DNA of 64,000 bases. It comes from Dermacentor variabilis. Its lineage: Eukaryota; Arthropoda; Arachnida; Ixodida; Ixodidae. Where the stretch lies: NCBI RefSeq assembly GCF_050947875.1, contig NC_134573.1:53308115-53372114 (forward strand), written 5' to 3'. Of the stretch, positions 1 to 11,908 are shown one piece after another. A program made the translations under genes and the position numbers. Every line of letters begins with the position of its first letter. Position 1 is the stretch's first letter. The notes beneath the pieces are model-generated. The model made no database searches. It was not told the DNA's origin and was given only the letters and a program-made list of their open reading frames with translations.

Positions 1-1015
1 AAAGAATAGACAGTGGCTTAGCTCGGCTATGCCAGGATATATGTAGCGAAAGCTAAAGCATAGCATGGTTAGGCTTGGTTAATCTTGAGTGCAAGTCCAG
101 GTTATTCTTGTTGTTTAGCTATGTTGCGGCGTTTAGCCACTCGTTCAGCTCGTTGTTCGTCTATTGCATGGGCAATTCGTTTCCTCTTCATCTCGTTCCA
201 TGCCGATTCCAGGCCTCCTCCTGCTTATCAGAGTTGTCGCCGTCCATACTGCCACCTCCACTGTAGTTGCGGCTCACGCGAGCTCTCCCTTTTCAATCCT
301 CCATGTTATCAGGCATGCGACGCAGCTGGCGGCGCGAGCGGACGCGAGCGCAACAACGAGGAACGCGGGGTGACGTCATACCAAAAGGCGGCCGCGGAAA
401 GGCGCGGCGCTGCGCAGTGGCGGAACACCTATGATTGGTGCTAATAGTGGCACATGTGCAGTAGAGACTAGAGATTGAGCGAGAGATAAATATCCGCAGC
501 GAGGCGCGCGTTGTGACGTCATGTGCCTCCACTAAGCACGCCAAAATCGCAAGTTCGCGGTGAGTAAAGCTTTCGCTTTAAAACCAAAACTCACACCAGA
601 TCTTGAGTTTTGTGTTTCGGCCATCTAGTGGACGACTGACCAATTCAGTCCAACGTGGCGTTGAAGAAATAACACGCAGCACGGCGCCGAGCCACTACCA
701 GTATGACGAGGAGGCATAGATGCGAGGAAATAAATCACTCGGTCCAACGTTAGCGCAACTGATACGCTCGGATTTTGAGAGATACCGCGTGAATTTGCAT
801 CAGTGTGTTTAAAAATCGATTTTGGGAACATTATTACGCCTTGTGCAGAAAGTAGAGGTAGGCATCACTCGAAAGCTGAATCTCCGGCTACATACGCTGT
901 AGCGACGTTTACAATAGCAGCCGTACTTTTATCACAAGTACCGTTTTTTGTCTAGGAAATCGAGTACAAATTTTCGTCGTTGCCATAGGCTTCCATTGCG
1001 TAATCTTTAATGACT
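1..1015. other. Unassigned flank, partly GC-rich
   Basis: I see no convincing exon here. The part around 300-540 is GC-rich and carries two copies of the octamer tgacgtca (near 371 and 513), the palindrome bound by CREB/ATF proteins in animals. The same motif is common in tick DNA repeats elsewhere in this window (55.2, 55.4, 56.05 and 62.1 kb), so a repeat origin is as likely as a promoter. Short open frames in this stretch lack family motifs. Confidence 0.4.
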
Positions 1016-1029
1016 TTGAGAACAAAATT

Positions 1030-1256
1030 ACCCGCCGTGGTTGCTCAGTGGCTATGGTGTTGGGCTGCTGAGCACGAGTCCCGGCCACGGCGGCCGCATT
1101 TCGATGGGGGCGAAATGCGAAAACACCCGTGTGCTTAGATTTAGGTGCACGTTAAAGAACCCCAGGTGGTCAAAATTTCTGGAGTCCTCCACTACGGCGT
1201 GCCTCATAATCAGAAAGTGGTTTTGGCACGTAAAACCCCAAATATTAATATTATTA
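1030..1256 (+). mobile_element. Ruka-type tRNA-derived SINE, full length
   Basis: The head has a tRNA-like pol III promoter: an A-box-like stretch (tggttgctcagtggc) soon after the start and a weaker B-box region after it. The body contains the conserved tick SINE blocks around 'cgaaatgcgaaaacacccgt' and 'gtgcacgttaaagaacccca', and the tail is AT-rich (aatattaatattatta). A perfect 14-bp target-site duplication, ttgagaacaaaatt, flanks it at 1016-1029 and 1257-1270. SINEs of this type encode no protein and are mobilised by a LINE reverse transcriptase. The intact duplication suggests a fairly recent insertion. Confidence 0.93.
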
Positions 1257-1270
1257 TTGAGAACAAAATT

Positions 1271-2613
1271 CTAGCTTGCCACATCATGATGACTGCATTG
1301 GGCTCGTGTGGATTGTCTTCTAGAATATGTCTGTCACCCGCCTTCTGCAATTCTCGACCCTCAGCTTTAATTATTCGCAAAATACCCGCTCGTTCTATTT
1401 AAAACGCGCCAGCTTCTTACCGCGGCAGCTTGGGGCCTTAGTTGTGACGCCAGAAAGCAGAATATAGTTGCCTCTTCTCAAATTGTCTCTTCGAGTGGCA
1501 CATACCGAGTACCCGCTGTTCGCATGAACGAGGTTAAAAAAATTCAGCGACCATTACGACACTCCACTCTGCGAACTTAGAGCTAAGCTGCATACATATG
1601 CATGCCGTCATTTCGCGATATATTGCCTGGCGCGGACAATCTGTTTAATGCGGCACGATGCAGACGGAGCGAAGAGAGGCACGACTGCCTCAGTAACCGG
1701 GATGATCACGAGGGGAAGCCCATAGTTGACATGTGTGCACGATCCGCAACAGCAGTCGCAGACAGATCCGGTCGTGCAGAGCATCATTTCCGTATATGAT
1801 ATCGATGGCGTCATCAGTGAAATGACGACACGCGCTACTCTAGCGCCTTCTTGTAACAGTCTTCGGCGCGATGCCTGTCTTGCACGGCAGTACCATTTTC
1901 TTCTCACGCTCTGGTCATACCCTCATCCTCCGCTTCCCGCCTTATGGCTCCGCTGCACCCTCCTCTTCCGCTTTCCTGTTCGTGCTCTCTTCGCTATTGC
2001 CGCTTTTCATCCGGGCTCCGTGTAGGCTTTATATCCTTCACTCGAGTCGTTGTCCCGGTTGCCAGTACGCCCAGGTACAACAGCGACGCTCGCAGCAGGA
2101 AAGGGCGCCTAAGAGCTGCTCTCTGAAACGGACATCACAGCGAAAAATGCGCCCGGTTCCCAAAGAAGTTTATGTTGATAAAACTGCATTCTAGAAGTTC
2201 AGACAAACATACAAAACGCGAACACGAGCACAGACGATGGAACGCGTTCACTTTTTGTATGCGGTTCTGAAATTCTGCAGAACCATTTTCGAATTATGTG
2301 ATGCCAATTATGCCCAGCCTAACCACTATTCAAAGAACGCTAATCACAATAAAGTGCTTTTTTTATATATCACATTCTTAGACCCAAATCACACTTTGAT
2401 TGGCCGCGTTTAACGACTTTCCTGATTGAGGTGTTCATCCGCGGGTTTCATGGAATTCGGTGAAATAAATGTTGTCGTTTATTTGTTGTTTTTCGAATGC
2501 AATCACCAATGACGGTGATATAAAAAGCCTGCTTCCGATACGCGGTGGTGTCCTCAAAGTTGTGTCATGCTGTCACCCTTTAGCGCGACATTCTTCGATC
2601 TCACATGATGCAG
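1271..2613. other. No recognisable gene (upstream of receptor exon)
   Basis: Open frames at 1602-1799, 1726-2025 and 1871-2194 show no ligand-binding or membrane motif of the receptor whose exon follows at 2614. They probably arise by chance. Earlier exons of that gene (S1 lobe, first membrane helices, pore) were not found here and presumably lie outside the window. Confidence 0.4.
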
Positions 2614-2769
2614 TCGTCTCAAGGAGCCACAGAGCAGAAAATATGGAGCATGATCCGGCGCCACGGGACCGACATGTACGGCCTGCTAAGTTTCCCGGAA
2701 GAAATGGTGCACGAACTCGTCCAGGAGAAGGCCGTCGTCATCCATGCCGAAATGGTTTCCCGAAACGAG
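2614..2769 (+). CDS. Ionotropic receptor/iGluR-like gene, exon A (S2 lobe)
   Basis: This is a 156-nt, 52-codon segment open in phase 0 from an AG acceptor (2612-2613, ...gatgcag) to GAG at 2767-2769. It reads through ...KIWSMI...DMYGLLSFPEEMV..., then ...KAVVIHAEMVSRNE. That fits the second half of a bilobed ligand-binding domain (S2) just before its conserved cysteine. In this family the domain binds a ligand outside the cell and gates a cation channel. Joined to exon B, the spacing from the Met of 'AEM' to the cysteine fits the family. The donor is GC rather than GT (AACGAG|GCGAGT, G at 2770). The exact 5' boundary is a judgement, since other AGs lie within 15 nt. The assignment rests on phase and context more than on motif strength. 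Confidence 0.55.
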
Positions 2770-2805
2770 GCGAGTTCTTGCTATTTGGGGGGGCATGGTT
2801 CATAA

Positions 2806-3037
2806 TAGTAAGTATGGGGCTTTGCGTGCGAAAACAACTTTCTGATTATGAGGCACGCCGTAGTGGAGGAGTCCGGAAATTTCGACCACCCGGGGTTCTT
2901 TAACGTGCACCTAAATCTAAGCACACGGGTGTTTCCAATTTCGCCCCCATCGAAATGCGGCCGCCGTGGCCGTGATTTGATCCCGCGACCTCGTGCTCAG
3001 CAGCCCAACACCATAGCCACTTAGCAACCACGGTTGG
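2806..3037 (-). mobile_element. Ruka-type SINE, minus strand
   Basis: Reverse-orientation copy with the usual blocks: ttctgattatgaggcacgcc (tail side), then ggttctttaacgtgcaccta, then tgctcagcagcccaacacca and the head near 3020-3037. It lies only about 36 bp inside the receptor intron, directly downstream of exon A. Its flanks, ggttcata at 2797-2804 and ggtgacata at 3036-3044, are at best a decayed target-site duplication. A perfect GTAAGT at 2808-2813 lies at the SINE edge. Confidence 0.88.
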
Positions 3038-3044
3038 TGACATA

Positions 3045-3690
3045 GTCCTTACATATTGAAACCCGAAATATAACTGGTCTTGTCTGTAATGATAATTGAG
3101 TGTTTGTAATTCTTCCAAAATATCTATATATATTTTCCTCAAACACAGTGCCAACTGGGCAAAAGGCTATTACGACCCGTCGCATCAATATATATGCAGT
3201 GTCAGGCCCGTCGCCATGAACGAAACAAATATTTCCTTAGCACTTTATAGCTCTTACACAATTATGTGACGCATTACACCATGAACAAGAACTGATATTT
3301 TTCCGATAATATATGGGCTGCTTAATATTAAGTTTAAGGTTATCTATTGTAAGGAACACAAATTGACCATATTGATACGGAGCAACGCTTCGACCTTCTC
3401 CTTAAATTTGGCAGCACACCTCTTGGAGTACTATCGGGTGGAATCAGCATCCGTACTCAAGCGATGACACATCATCTTTCGGTTTTCAGAATCTTACGCT
3501 TTCATTTAGTGCCACATTCAATTTATTTTACCTGGGCCTCACTAGTCGGAGCATAAAAATACGTTGCGTCATCATCTCTAGACACTAGACGGTTTTACAA
3601 TAGTGTCGTCTCACGTACGCTAAGTGTAAGAAAGCTTGTGTAAGGCTACGGTGCGCGTCTTTCAAAAATTTTAGTTTACCGTGCGGGAAC
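3045..3690. other. Intronic sequence, nothing recognised
   Basis: AT-rich DNA between the SINE and the RTE tail. No open frame with a known motif and no repeat boundary that I can define. Confidence 0.4.
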
Positions 3691-3705
3691 GTAAACATAT
3701 CATCA

Positions 3706-3927
3706 TCATGAGCCTACTACGCCTACTACGCCTACTACGCCTACTGCAGGGCAAAGGCTCTGCCATACTTCTCCAGCTACCCACTCATGTGTTAAATTTG
3801 ACCATGTTGTCCCTGCAAACTTAATCTCCTCCGCACACCTAACTTTCAGCCGCCCCCTGCTACGCTTCCCTTCTCTTCGAATCCACTCCGTAAACTTTAA
3901 TGGCCCTCGGTTATCTTCCCTTCCCAT
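3706..3927 (-). pseudogene. RTE C-terminal domain fragment (copy A)
   Basis: Reads GREDNRGPLKFTEWIRREG...RSRGRLKVRCAEEIK...TTWSNLTHEW, the conserved tail of RTE polyproteins (in copy B: MRREDNRWSLRVTDWIPREG). It is separated by frameshifts from the piece at 3897-4103, which carries the preceding 'RGVLFKLRITQRVMKSRMMGVTL'-like block in degraded form. The last residues run into the tandem cctactacg repeat, which encodes GVVGVVGVVG. Function of this domain in RTE is not established. Confidence 0.8.
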
Positions 3928-4148
3928 GACATGCCCTGCCCATGCCCATTTTGTTTCTTGATTTCAATTGAGATGTCCTTAACTGGCATTTGTTCCCCCA
4001 CCCAATCTGCACTCTTCTTTTCCTTTAACGTTACACCCATCATCCTACTTTTCATAACCCGTTGCGTGATCCTCAATTTAAATAGAACCCTTTTCGTAAG
4101 CATCCATGTTTCCGCCCTATAGGTGAGTACTGGTAAGAAAATGCTGTT

Positions 4149-5084
4149 TTACACTTTTGTCTTGAGAGAAAATGGCAACCTGCTGTTTATGATCTGAGAA
4201 TGCCTGCCAAACGCACCCCAGCTAATTCTTAATCGTCGGCTTATCTCAATCTCATGTTCATGATCCGCGGTCACTACCGGCCCTAAGTAGATGTATTCTG
4301 TTACCACTTCTAGTGCCTCGTTACCTATCGTAAACTGCGGTTCTCTTTTGAGAATGTTAAACATTAGTTTTATGCACATTAATTTTAGACTCAGCCTTCT
4401 CTTTTGCCTGTCCAGGTTAGTGAGCATATATTGCAATTGGTCTCCTGAGTTACTATGCAAGGCAATATCATTAGCCAATCGCAGGTTACTCAGACATTCT
4501 CTATTAACTATTATCCCCAGTTCTTCCCAATCGAGGTCTCTAAATACCTCCTGCAAAGACGCTGTAAATAGCATTGGAGAGACCGTATCTCCCTGCCTAA
4601 CGCCCTTAATTGGGATATTGTTGCTTTCTTTATGGAGGTCTACGGTGGCTTTGGAGCGGCCATAGATATCTTTCGATATTTTTACATACGGCTCGTCTAC
4701 ACCCTGACTCCGTAATGCCTGTATGACTGCTGAGGTTTCGACTGAATCAAAAGTTTTCTTGTTATCAAAAAATGCTATATATAGGGGTTGGTTATATTCC
4801 CCAAAATTCTCTATCACCTGATTGATAGTGTGAATATGGTCGATTGTTGAGTAACCTTTACGGAATCCTGCCTGGTGCTTTGGTTGACAGAAATCTAATG
4901 TGTACCTGATTCTATTTGCCATTACCTTAGTAAACGCTTTGTAGGCATCGGACAGTAAGCTGATTGGTCTATAATTTTTCAAGTCTTTGGCGTCCCTTTC
5001 GTAATGGATTAAGATGATGTTGGCGTTCTTCCACGATTTCGGTATGCTCGAGATCATGAGGCATTGCGCATACAGCGTGGCCAT
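4149..5084 (-). pseudogene. RTE reverse transcriptase fragment (copy A)
   Basis: 311-codon open stretch covering RT fingers and palm. Visible motifs: KNANIILIH, NYRPISLLSDAYK, HQAGFRKGYSTIDHI, then the first catalytic block, IAFFDNKKTFDSV (normally IDYEKAFD), then GVRQGDTVSPMLF. The catalytic FADD box is changed to LANDIALHS, so one metal-binding aspartate is lost. Compared with copy B at 48.3 kb there are many further substitutions, including loss of one K in the IPIKKGVRQG block. The family copies element RNA into a nicked target site; this copy cannot. Confidence 0.9.
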
Positions 5085-5603
5085 TTTTCTAGAACAATCT
5101 GTTCACCATCCTTCAACAAATATGCTGATACCTGATCCTCCCCACCTGCCTTCCCCTTTTGCGTAGCTCCAAAGGCTTTCTTTACTTCTTCCGGCGTTAG
5201 TTGTGAGCTGTCAAATTCTTCTACTCTATTCCTTCTTCCACTATCGTCGTGGGTGTCACTGGTGCCGTATAAATCTCTTTAAGACTCCTCAGCCACTTGA
5301 ACTATCTTATCGATCATAGTAATGATATTGCAGGCTTTGTCTCTTGACGCATACATCTGATTCTTGCCTATTCCTAGTTACTTCTTCACTGCTTTTAGAC
5401 TTCCTCCGTTCCGGAAAGCATGCTGAATTCTATCGCTATTATACTTCCTTATGTCAGCTATTTCAGACTTGTTTATTACATTGGAAAGCTCTGCCAATTC
5501 TATTCTAGCAATAGGGTTAGAGGCTTTCATACACTGACGTTTCTTAATCCGATCCCTCGTCTCCTGCGATAGCTTACCGATATCCCATCTAACGAAATTA
5601 CTA

Positions 5604-5843
5604 AAAATACATTAAATTATGGCGTTTTACGTGCCAAAACAACTTTCTGATTATGAGGCATGCCGTAATGGAGGACTCGGGAAATTTTGACAACCTGAGG
5701 TTCTTTAACGTGCACCTAAATTGAAGTACACGGGTGTTTTCGCATTTCGCCCTCATCGAAATGCGGCCGCCGCGGCCGGGATTCGATCCCGGGACCTCGT
5801 GCTCAGCAGTCTAACACGATAGCTACTGAGGAACCACGGCGGG
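5604..5843 (-). mobile_element. Ruka-type SINE nested in RTE copy A
   Basis: Full-length copy with an AT-rich tail at the left edge and the head sequence ccacggcggg at the right edge. A perfect 14-bp duplication, taacgaaattacta, flanks it at 5590-5603 and 5844-5857. It therefore postdates the RTE copy it interrupts. The insertion separates the RTE endonuclease C-terminus from the RT linker. Confidence 0.95.
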
Positions 5844-5910
5844 TAACGAAATTACTACTAACTTCTATTGCACACTCCTTAATGATGCCCATAAGACTGT
5901 CGTTCATTGC

Positions 5911-6953
5911 TTAAACAATTAGCTCCTCTTCCTGAGGTAGGGCCGAACACCTGTTCTGTAGCTTCGTCCGGAATTCCTCTATTTTCCCTCTTACCGCTAA
6001 CTCATTGATCGGCTTCTTATGTACCAGTTTCTTCCGTTCCATCCGCAAGTCTAGATTAATTCGAGATATTACTATCCTATGATCACTGAAGTGCACTTTG
6101 CCGATCACGTCCACATCTTGTATGATGCCAGGGTTTTTGCAGAGTATGCATTCAATTCATTTCGCGTCTCACCAATCTGGCTCCTCCACGTCTATTTTAG
6201 GTTATCCAGGTTGCGGAGGAAGGTATTCATTATGCGCTAATTGTTCCGTTCTGCAAACTCTACTAATAACTCTCCCCTGCTATTACTAGAACCCATGCCA
6301 TATTCCCCCACTGATTTGTCTCTAGCCTAGTTCCTGCCTGCCCTAGCATTGAAGTCGCTCATCCGTATAGTGTATTTTGTTTCGACTTTACCCATCGCCG
6401 ATTCCTTAGTGTCTTCATAGAAGCTTTCGACTTGCTGTTCATCACGACTGGCTCTAGGCGTGTTGGCCTGTACGATCTTCAATGTGTATCTCTTATTGGG
6501 TTTCACAAGAAGACCTGCCACACTCTCTTAAATGCTATACAATTCCTGCGTTTTACCAGCTATATCCTTATTAATCAGGAATCCAACTTCTAGTTCTCGT
6601 CTCTCGGCTACGGCCTGGTAGCACAGGACGTGCCCGCTTTTTAGCACTGTATATGCTTCTTTTGGCCTCCTAACTTGGCTGAGCCCTATTAAATCCCATT
6701 TACTGCCCTCTAATTCCTCCAATAGCACTGCTAGGCTCGCCTCACGTGGTAACGTTCTAGCGTTAAACGTTGCCAGGTTCTGATTCCAATGGCGGTCTGT
6801 CCGGATCCAGAGATTCTTAGCACCCTCTGCTGCGTCACAGGTCTGACCGCCGCCGTAGTCAGTTGCTTCGCAGCTGCAGGGAACTGAGAGCCGGGGTTTG
6901 ATTATTGTATTGATGCAGGATGTTGCGGCCAAGTACTGCACCAGGGTAGCCAA
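5911..6953 (-). pseudogene. RTE endonuclease domain remnant (copy A)
   Basis: Three open pieces, 6953-6528, 6521-6327 and 6114-5911, carry the exonuclease/endonuclease/phosphatase fold of RTE elements. The first has LATFNARTL (nucleotide-binding Asn), then WDLIGLSQVRRP (normally IGLSEVRR, so the catalytic Glu is Gln here) and LEVGFLINKDI. The second has MSDFNARAGRN (normally GDFNA). The third has the terminal SDHR. The domain nicks the target DNA to prime reverse transcription. Loss of the catalytic Glu and several frame breaks mark it as inactive. Confidence 0.85.
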
Positions 6954-7049
6954 TCATGCTCCCGTGAAGGAGTGCGTGTTAGCGTTTCTGGTCACGGGAA
7001 TCAGGCCGCACTACAGGCCTGCTTATGCAATTTTATAAATACGCGTTTT

Positions 7050-7145
7050 TTTATTCTGGTGGAAAATTGCGCGGCAACGAGATTCGAACCATGGTCCTTT
7101 TGCACGCGAGGCAGGATGCTCTACCTCTATGCCATTTCTCCATAA
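7050..7145 (-). repeat. tRNA-like sequence (tRNA pseudogene or SINE head)
   Basis: On the minus strand there is an A-box-like tggcatagaggtagagca followed about 30 nt later by a B-box-like ggttcgaatc, with a short stem flanking a ctcgcgt loop and partly pairing ends (ggagaaa / ttttcc). The anticodon and T stems pair poorly, so it is not a convincing functional tRNA. A tRNA-derived SINE head or decayed tRNA copy is more likely. Confidence 0.4.
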
Positions 7146-7154
7146 ATTAGGGCG

Positions 7155-7715
7155 TCGTCAGATGCCTCTGCCAAATGTATCCAAGCTTAGGCGATCCATT
7201 ACCCACGGTGCTGTAGTTGCTATGCGGCCGCGTCTTGTTGGGCGTATGTGCTCCGGAATCGCCGAACCATCTCATAAATTGGGCGGGGTATGTGCTCCTA
7301 ATTTGACTTTTTCAAGCGAGTTGAGAGAAAGTGAAAGCTAATTAAGGTAATCGGTGCTGATCAATGAGAGTAAAAGCGTAGGCATGACGAGAATTCACGC
7401 TGAAGCGGTAGTAATTGGTGCCGCCATGTTCGAAAACGCTCTTTTTGGCGTAAAAATTAAATATGCCAAGTAACGTGCGCTATCATAGCACACGTGAACC
7501 GCAGTATGCCCTAACGTTCAGAGCAAGCCCAGTGAGGAAAATACTATTTCTCTACGCACTCAACGCATTTAGGTGTAACTGCAAACGCTATACTAAAGCT
7601 ATTTTGACAGCGTGACGCTTTCACCCTGTAACCTGCTGCAAGTATAGGGTATGCGTTGTTCTTAATTTCTTTACTTTTGCAAAACTGCTTACCCGTGTAG
7701 GGTAGAGGTATTGTG
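7155..7715. other. Intronic sequence, nothing recognised
   Basis: Between the tRNA-like patch and the microsatellite. No coding motif and no clear repeat edge. Confidence 0.35.
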
Positions 7716-7721
7716 TGTACT

Positions 7722-9263
<1,542 letters not shown>

Positions 9264-10370
9264 CCAGTGATGCCAATCTCCGAAGCCAGTGTTCCACTAA
9301 CCTAAAAAAATATCCTTAGATTTCCGCATATCTCTGCAAATTATGATTTTTGAGCTCATGAACTTTATTTCTGTAGGTCATACAACCTTCAGTTATCAAA
9401 ATGAGTACGCATATTATAGTTTAAATTTATTTTTATGCTAGCTTTAAAAGATTGAAACAGTAATGTCGCTGGACTCAAACTGTAATGACGTTGAAGTTTA
9501 AGTTGTACTAACAACGCAACTTTTTAGTTGAAGCCATGTTTACAGCAGATGTAAACACGTGGATACCCTATTGTACCAAGTTGTTTTGCTCCTAAATACA
9601 CGTACCAAATTTACACGGAACCTTACTAGAATCGCGATATTGGCGCCAGACCTCCCTTGCTATTGTGAGAGTGTTTAAAGAATGCACCACTGCATGACAG
9701 CAATGTAAAATATATTTTTAGCACGCTGTGTGCGACAAATCACCACCTAATTTATGCATTTGCACGTTATTTGCAGCGAAGCAATAATTTAAGCAGGTAA
9801 TTTTTGTGATTCCTACAATGCAAAATTTGCCGAAACACATGAACACTGGGGCTCGTCCAAAGCTGCTCCGCCTGTGGGCGCTTCCAGGGAAATTCTATTA
9901 TATGTGTGCATAGTTGGTTTTTCAGTGCCATGGCCACGTAGTCGTGAAAAGTGTATGTGCTTGGCTATGGCTAGGTGTCTCCGCGCTGTTTGTTTATGGT
10001 TCTCGTATACATATATTTCGCCGTTTATTGGTAATTAATTCAAATCACACTACATAGACCTGGCTCCCAGATGTAAGAACGGCCAAATGAGATTAGCAGT
10101 GCTTCGGTAAAAAACCAAGGCCACCCGCACCTTGTTGTTTGCTTTGCGAGATGGGTTAGCTGCGCTGTTGTGCAATCACGTCACACTTTCCATGATAACG
10201 CGAATTTAGTTTGAGGCTACCGCAACAAAAAATGTCGTAATGTCGGAAATATAGCTGTTTTAATGTCCTAGTGCGAGATTTCCTTTGATATGAACAATAT
10301 TGTGGGTTTCCCTAAACGAGGCCTAAACATCCCTAAATCCAGGGAAATTTTCCTAGAGTTGGCAGCACAG
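9264..10370. mobile_element. Possible MITE-like TIR element
   Basis: The left end begins cagtgatgccaatctc and the right end, reverse-complemented, begins ctgtgctgccaactct; 12 of 16 positions agree. Further in, both ends carry a related stretch (tatccttagattt against tttccctggattt). The interior is AT-rich with no transposase. No target-site duplication is apparent. This resembles short non-autonomous DNA transposons but is badly decayed. Confidence 0.35.
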
Positions 10371-11191
10371 TACTCTATGTTTCACCAGCGACATCTGGCG
10401 TTTTTTTAAGGACACCTGGCGTTTGCGCGTCGACACCGTAAGGGCACCTGGCTGTTTGTTTCGTAAAACGAGCGAAATGAGCACAAATGCACGTTGTTCG
10501 ACATAAATGGCGCGACTGATCTTTCTGTTGCGCAGGAATTTCTAATTTGCTATTTCGGAAGAATGTTTCAGACGAGCCTAACCTGCAGCATAATTCGTTC
10601 CACAGTCAACTATTTTCATACGGTGGACTATTCCGCGAGCTCATGTAGTAACATGTTGAAACGTATCGCCAGCATTGACTGTTCTGCACCACAAAATGCT
10701 TGGCCCGTCCTTTCAAGCTTACGTTGCCTGAGGATCAATAAGCATACAGGACCCGTTCCACGATGGTCACGTGTACTTTTTTTTACATTTAAGCAGATGG
10801 TGCAGACTGGTGCCTAAGTCGGAAACAAAACTCAATTGCATGAATCATGTATATATTTGTAAAGTGTTTAACTTATATGGCTCGCGATAGCTTCGCATTA
10901 CTTTGATTTCGAGCAAGTACCTTGAATATCCCGCATATTTTTTTCATCGCAACTTCGCATCAGAATCCTCCACAACATGGGTCCCCACTTTTGTACATGG
11001 TCTGGAGCATACGTCGGCTTTACTACCCGAGTTTAGAAGTTCCCTTCGTCACAGCACCTGTAGACTACTCACTGATATTCAGCCCTTTGCACGTCGCACG
11101 TTGCACGTTGCACGAGTCCAGAAGGTTGCCGCTCATTCATTTGTGTGCTCATATCTAATACTAACAGGCTTCCCTCTACGTCTCCTTCCAG
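10371..11191. other. Intronic sequence up to the exon B acceptor
   Basis: Includes chance open frames at 10494-10817 and 10903-11217. The last 30 bases (ttccctctacgtctccttccag) form a good polypyrimidine tract and AG acceptor at 11190-11191. Near 11082-11110 a short direct repeat of 'gcacgtcgcacgttgcacg' type is visible. Confidence 0.5.
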
Positions 11192-11322
11192 GCAGGCAAA
11201 TTCTGCGCACAGGGTGAACTTGGAGAATTCTACTTGGGAACGGAGAACATCTACACACTGATTTTCTCAGCCTACATGAACCGACGGATGGACAAGGGCC
11301 TTCGAAGCCGTATCAAGGGAAT
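11192..11322 (+). CDS. Ionotropic receptor/iGluR-like gene, exon B
   Basis: 131-nt exon (43 codons plus 2 nt) between a polypyrimidine/AG acceptor and a good GTAAGC donor at 11323. It encodes GKFCAQGELGEFYLGTENIY, then TLIFSAYMNRRMDKGLRSRI and KG. This is the S2 segment holding the conserved cysteine, the 'F..NR..D..L' helix and the start of the 'I..L.EAG' helix of ionotropic receptors. Entry is phase 0, matching the end of exon A. Exit is phase 2, matching exon C, where AT+C makes Ile. Two independent phase agreements and the motif order support a real, spliced gene. Confidence 0.72.
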
Positions 11323-11908
11323 GTAAGCTTCTTTTGCTTATTTGTCTCGCAGTCTATCATTTTCATCTTCATGCATCTAAAAGATGTAGCCGAACGTCCC
11401 CTCAGTGATCCTTGCAGCCCAACACTGCTTCCCTTCTGCTGACCGAGTGTGCTAAGAAATGTGCGATTCAAATGCCATTTCTGTATTTTATCAGTGCTCA
11501 TATCGCGGGAAGAAATTTTTAGAAATCAGGGAGAGGCGCCTCTATAGATTCCATACCAGGAAGTAAGAAGTAAGTTCATTAGTTGTGTGCGCAAAACATC
11601 TGCAGGTAGCGGACTTTCCGTTGCCCCATCAGGACTACATAACACGCCTCAAACGAAACATCTGCAAAGTGTGACAAAACAAGTGTGACAAACAAGAATT
11701 TATAGTGAAACCCTTGTAAATGTAATTTAACATCCACGGCTACATGGCGCGGTTATATGAATTAATACTTAACCTAATAAAAATTCCGCACCCCAGACTG
11801 ACCCATAAGTTCCACTTTTTGGATGAACCACAGCCCGTATACTGACAGACCATGTCACGAGAGACAGAGAGAGAGGGTGTTATTCGCAGAAAGGGCAAAA
11901 AAAAACGA
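11323..11908. other. Start of second receptor intron
   Basis: Phase-2 intron beginning GTAAGC. Nothing else recognised before the SINE at 11909. Confidence 0.5.

Larger units (their letters stand above)
3698..6975 (-). mobile_element. RTE-clade LINE copy A, near full length, decayed
   Basis: An RTE retrotransposon read right to left: apurinic-type endonuclease at about 6953-5911, linker at about 5600-5090, reverse transcriptase at 5084-4149, C-terminal domain to 3706. The 3' end falls at a short (ATG)n tail (catcatcat on the plus strand near 3700), as is typical of RTE. Just before it a 10-bp unit, cctactacg-type, is repeated about four times (3713-3745). About 3.0 kb of element remains once the nested SINE (5604-5843) is removed, against roughly 3.2 kb for a complete member. 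Stops and frameshifts show it is dead. It lies antisense within the receptor intron. Confidence 0.88.

Noticed and set aside
2469..2903. 144-codon open frame overlapping exon A
   Set aside because: Different frame from the receptor segment, runs into the SINE and has no family motif.
4291..4665. 124-codon plus-strand open frame
   Set aside because: Antisense shadow of the RTE RT; the same mirror frame appears at 49207-49590 (-) and 50306-50563 (-).
10494..10817. 107-codon frame as a possible additional receptor exon
   Set aside because: No receptor motif, and exons A and B already join in phase without it.
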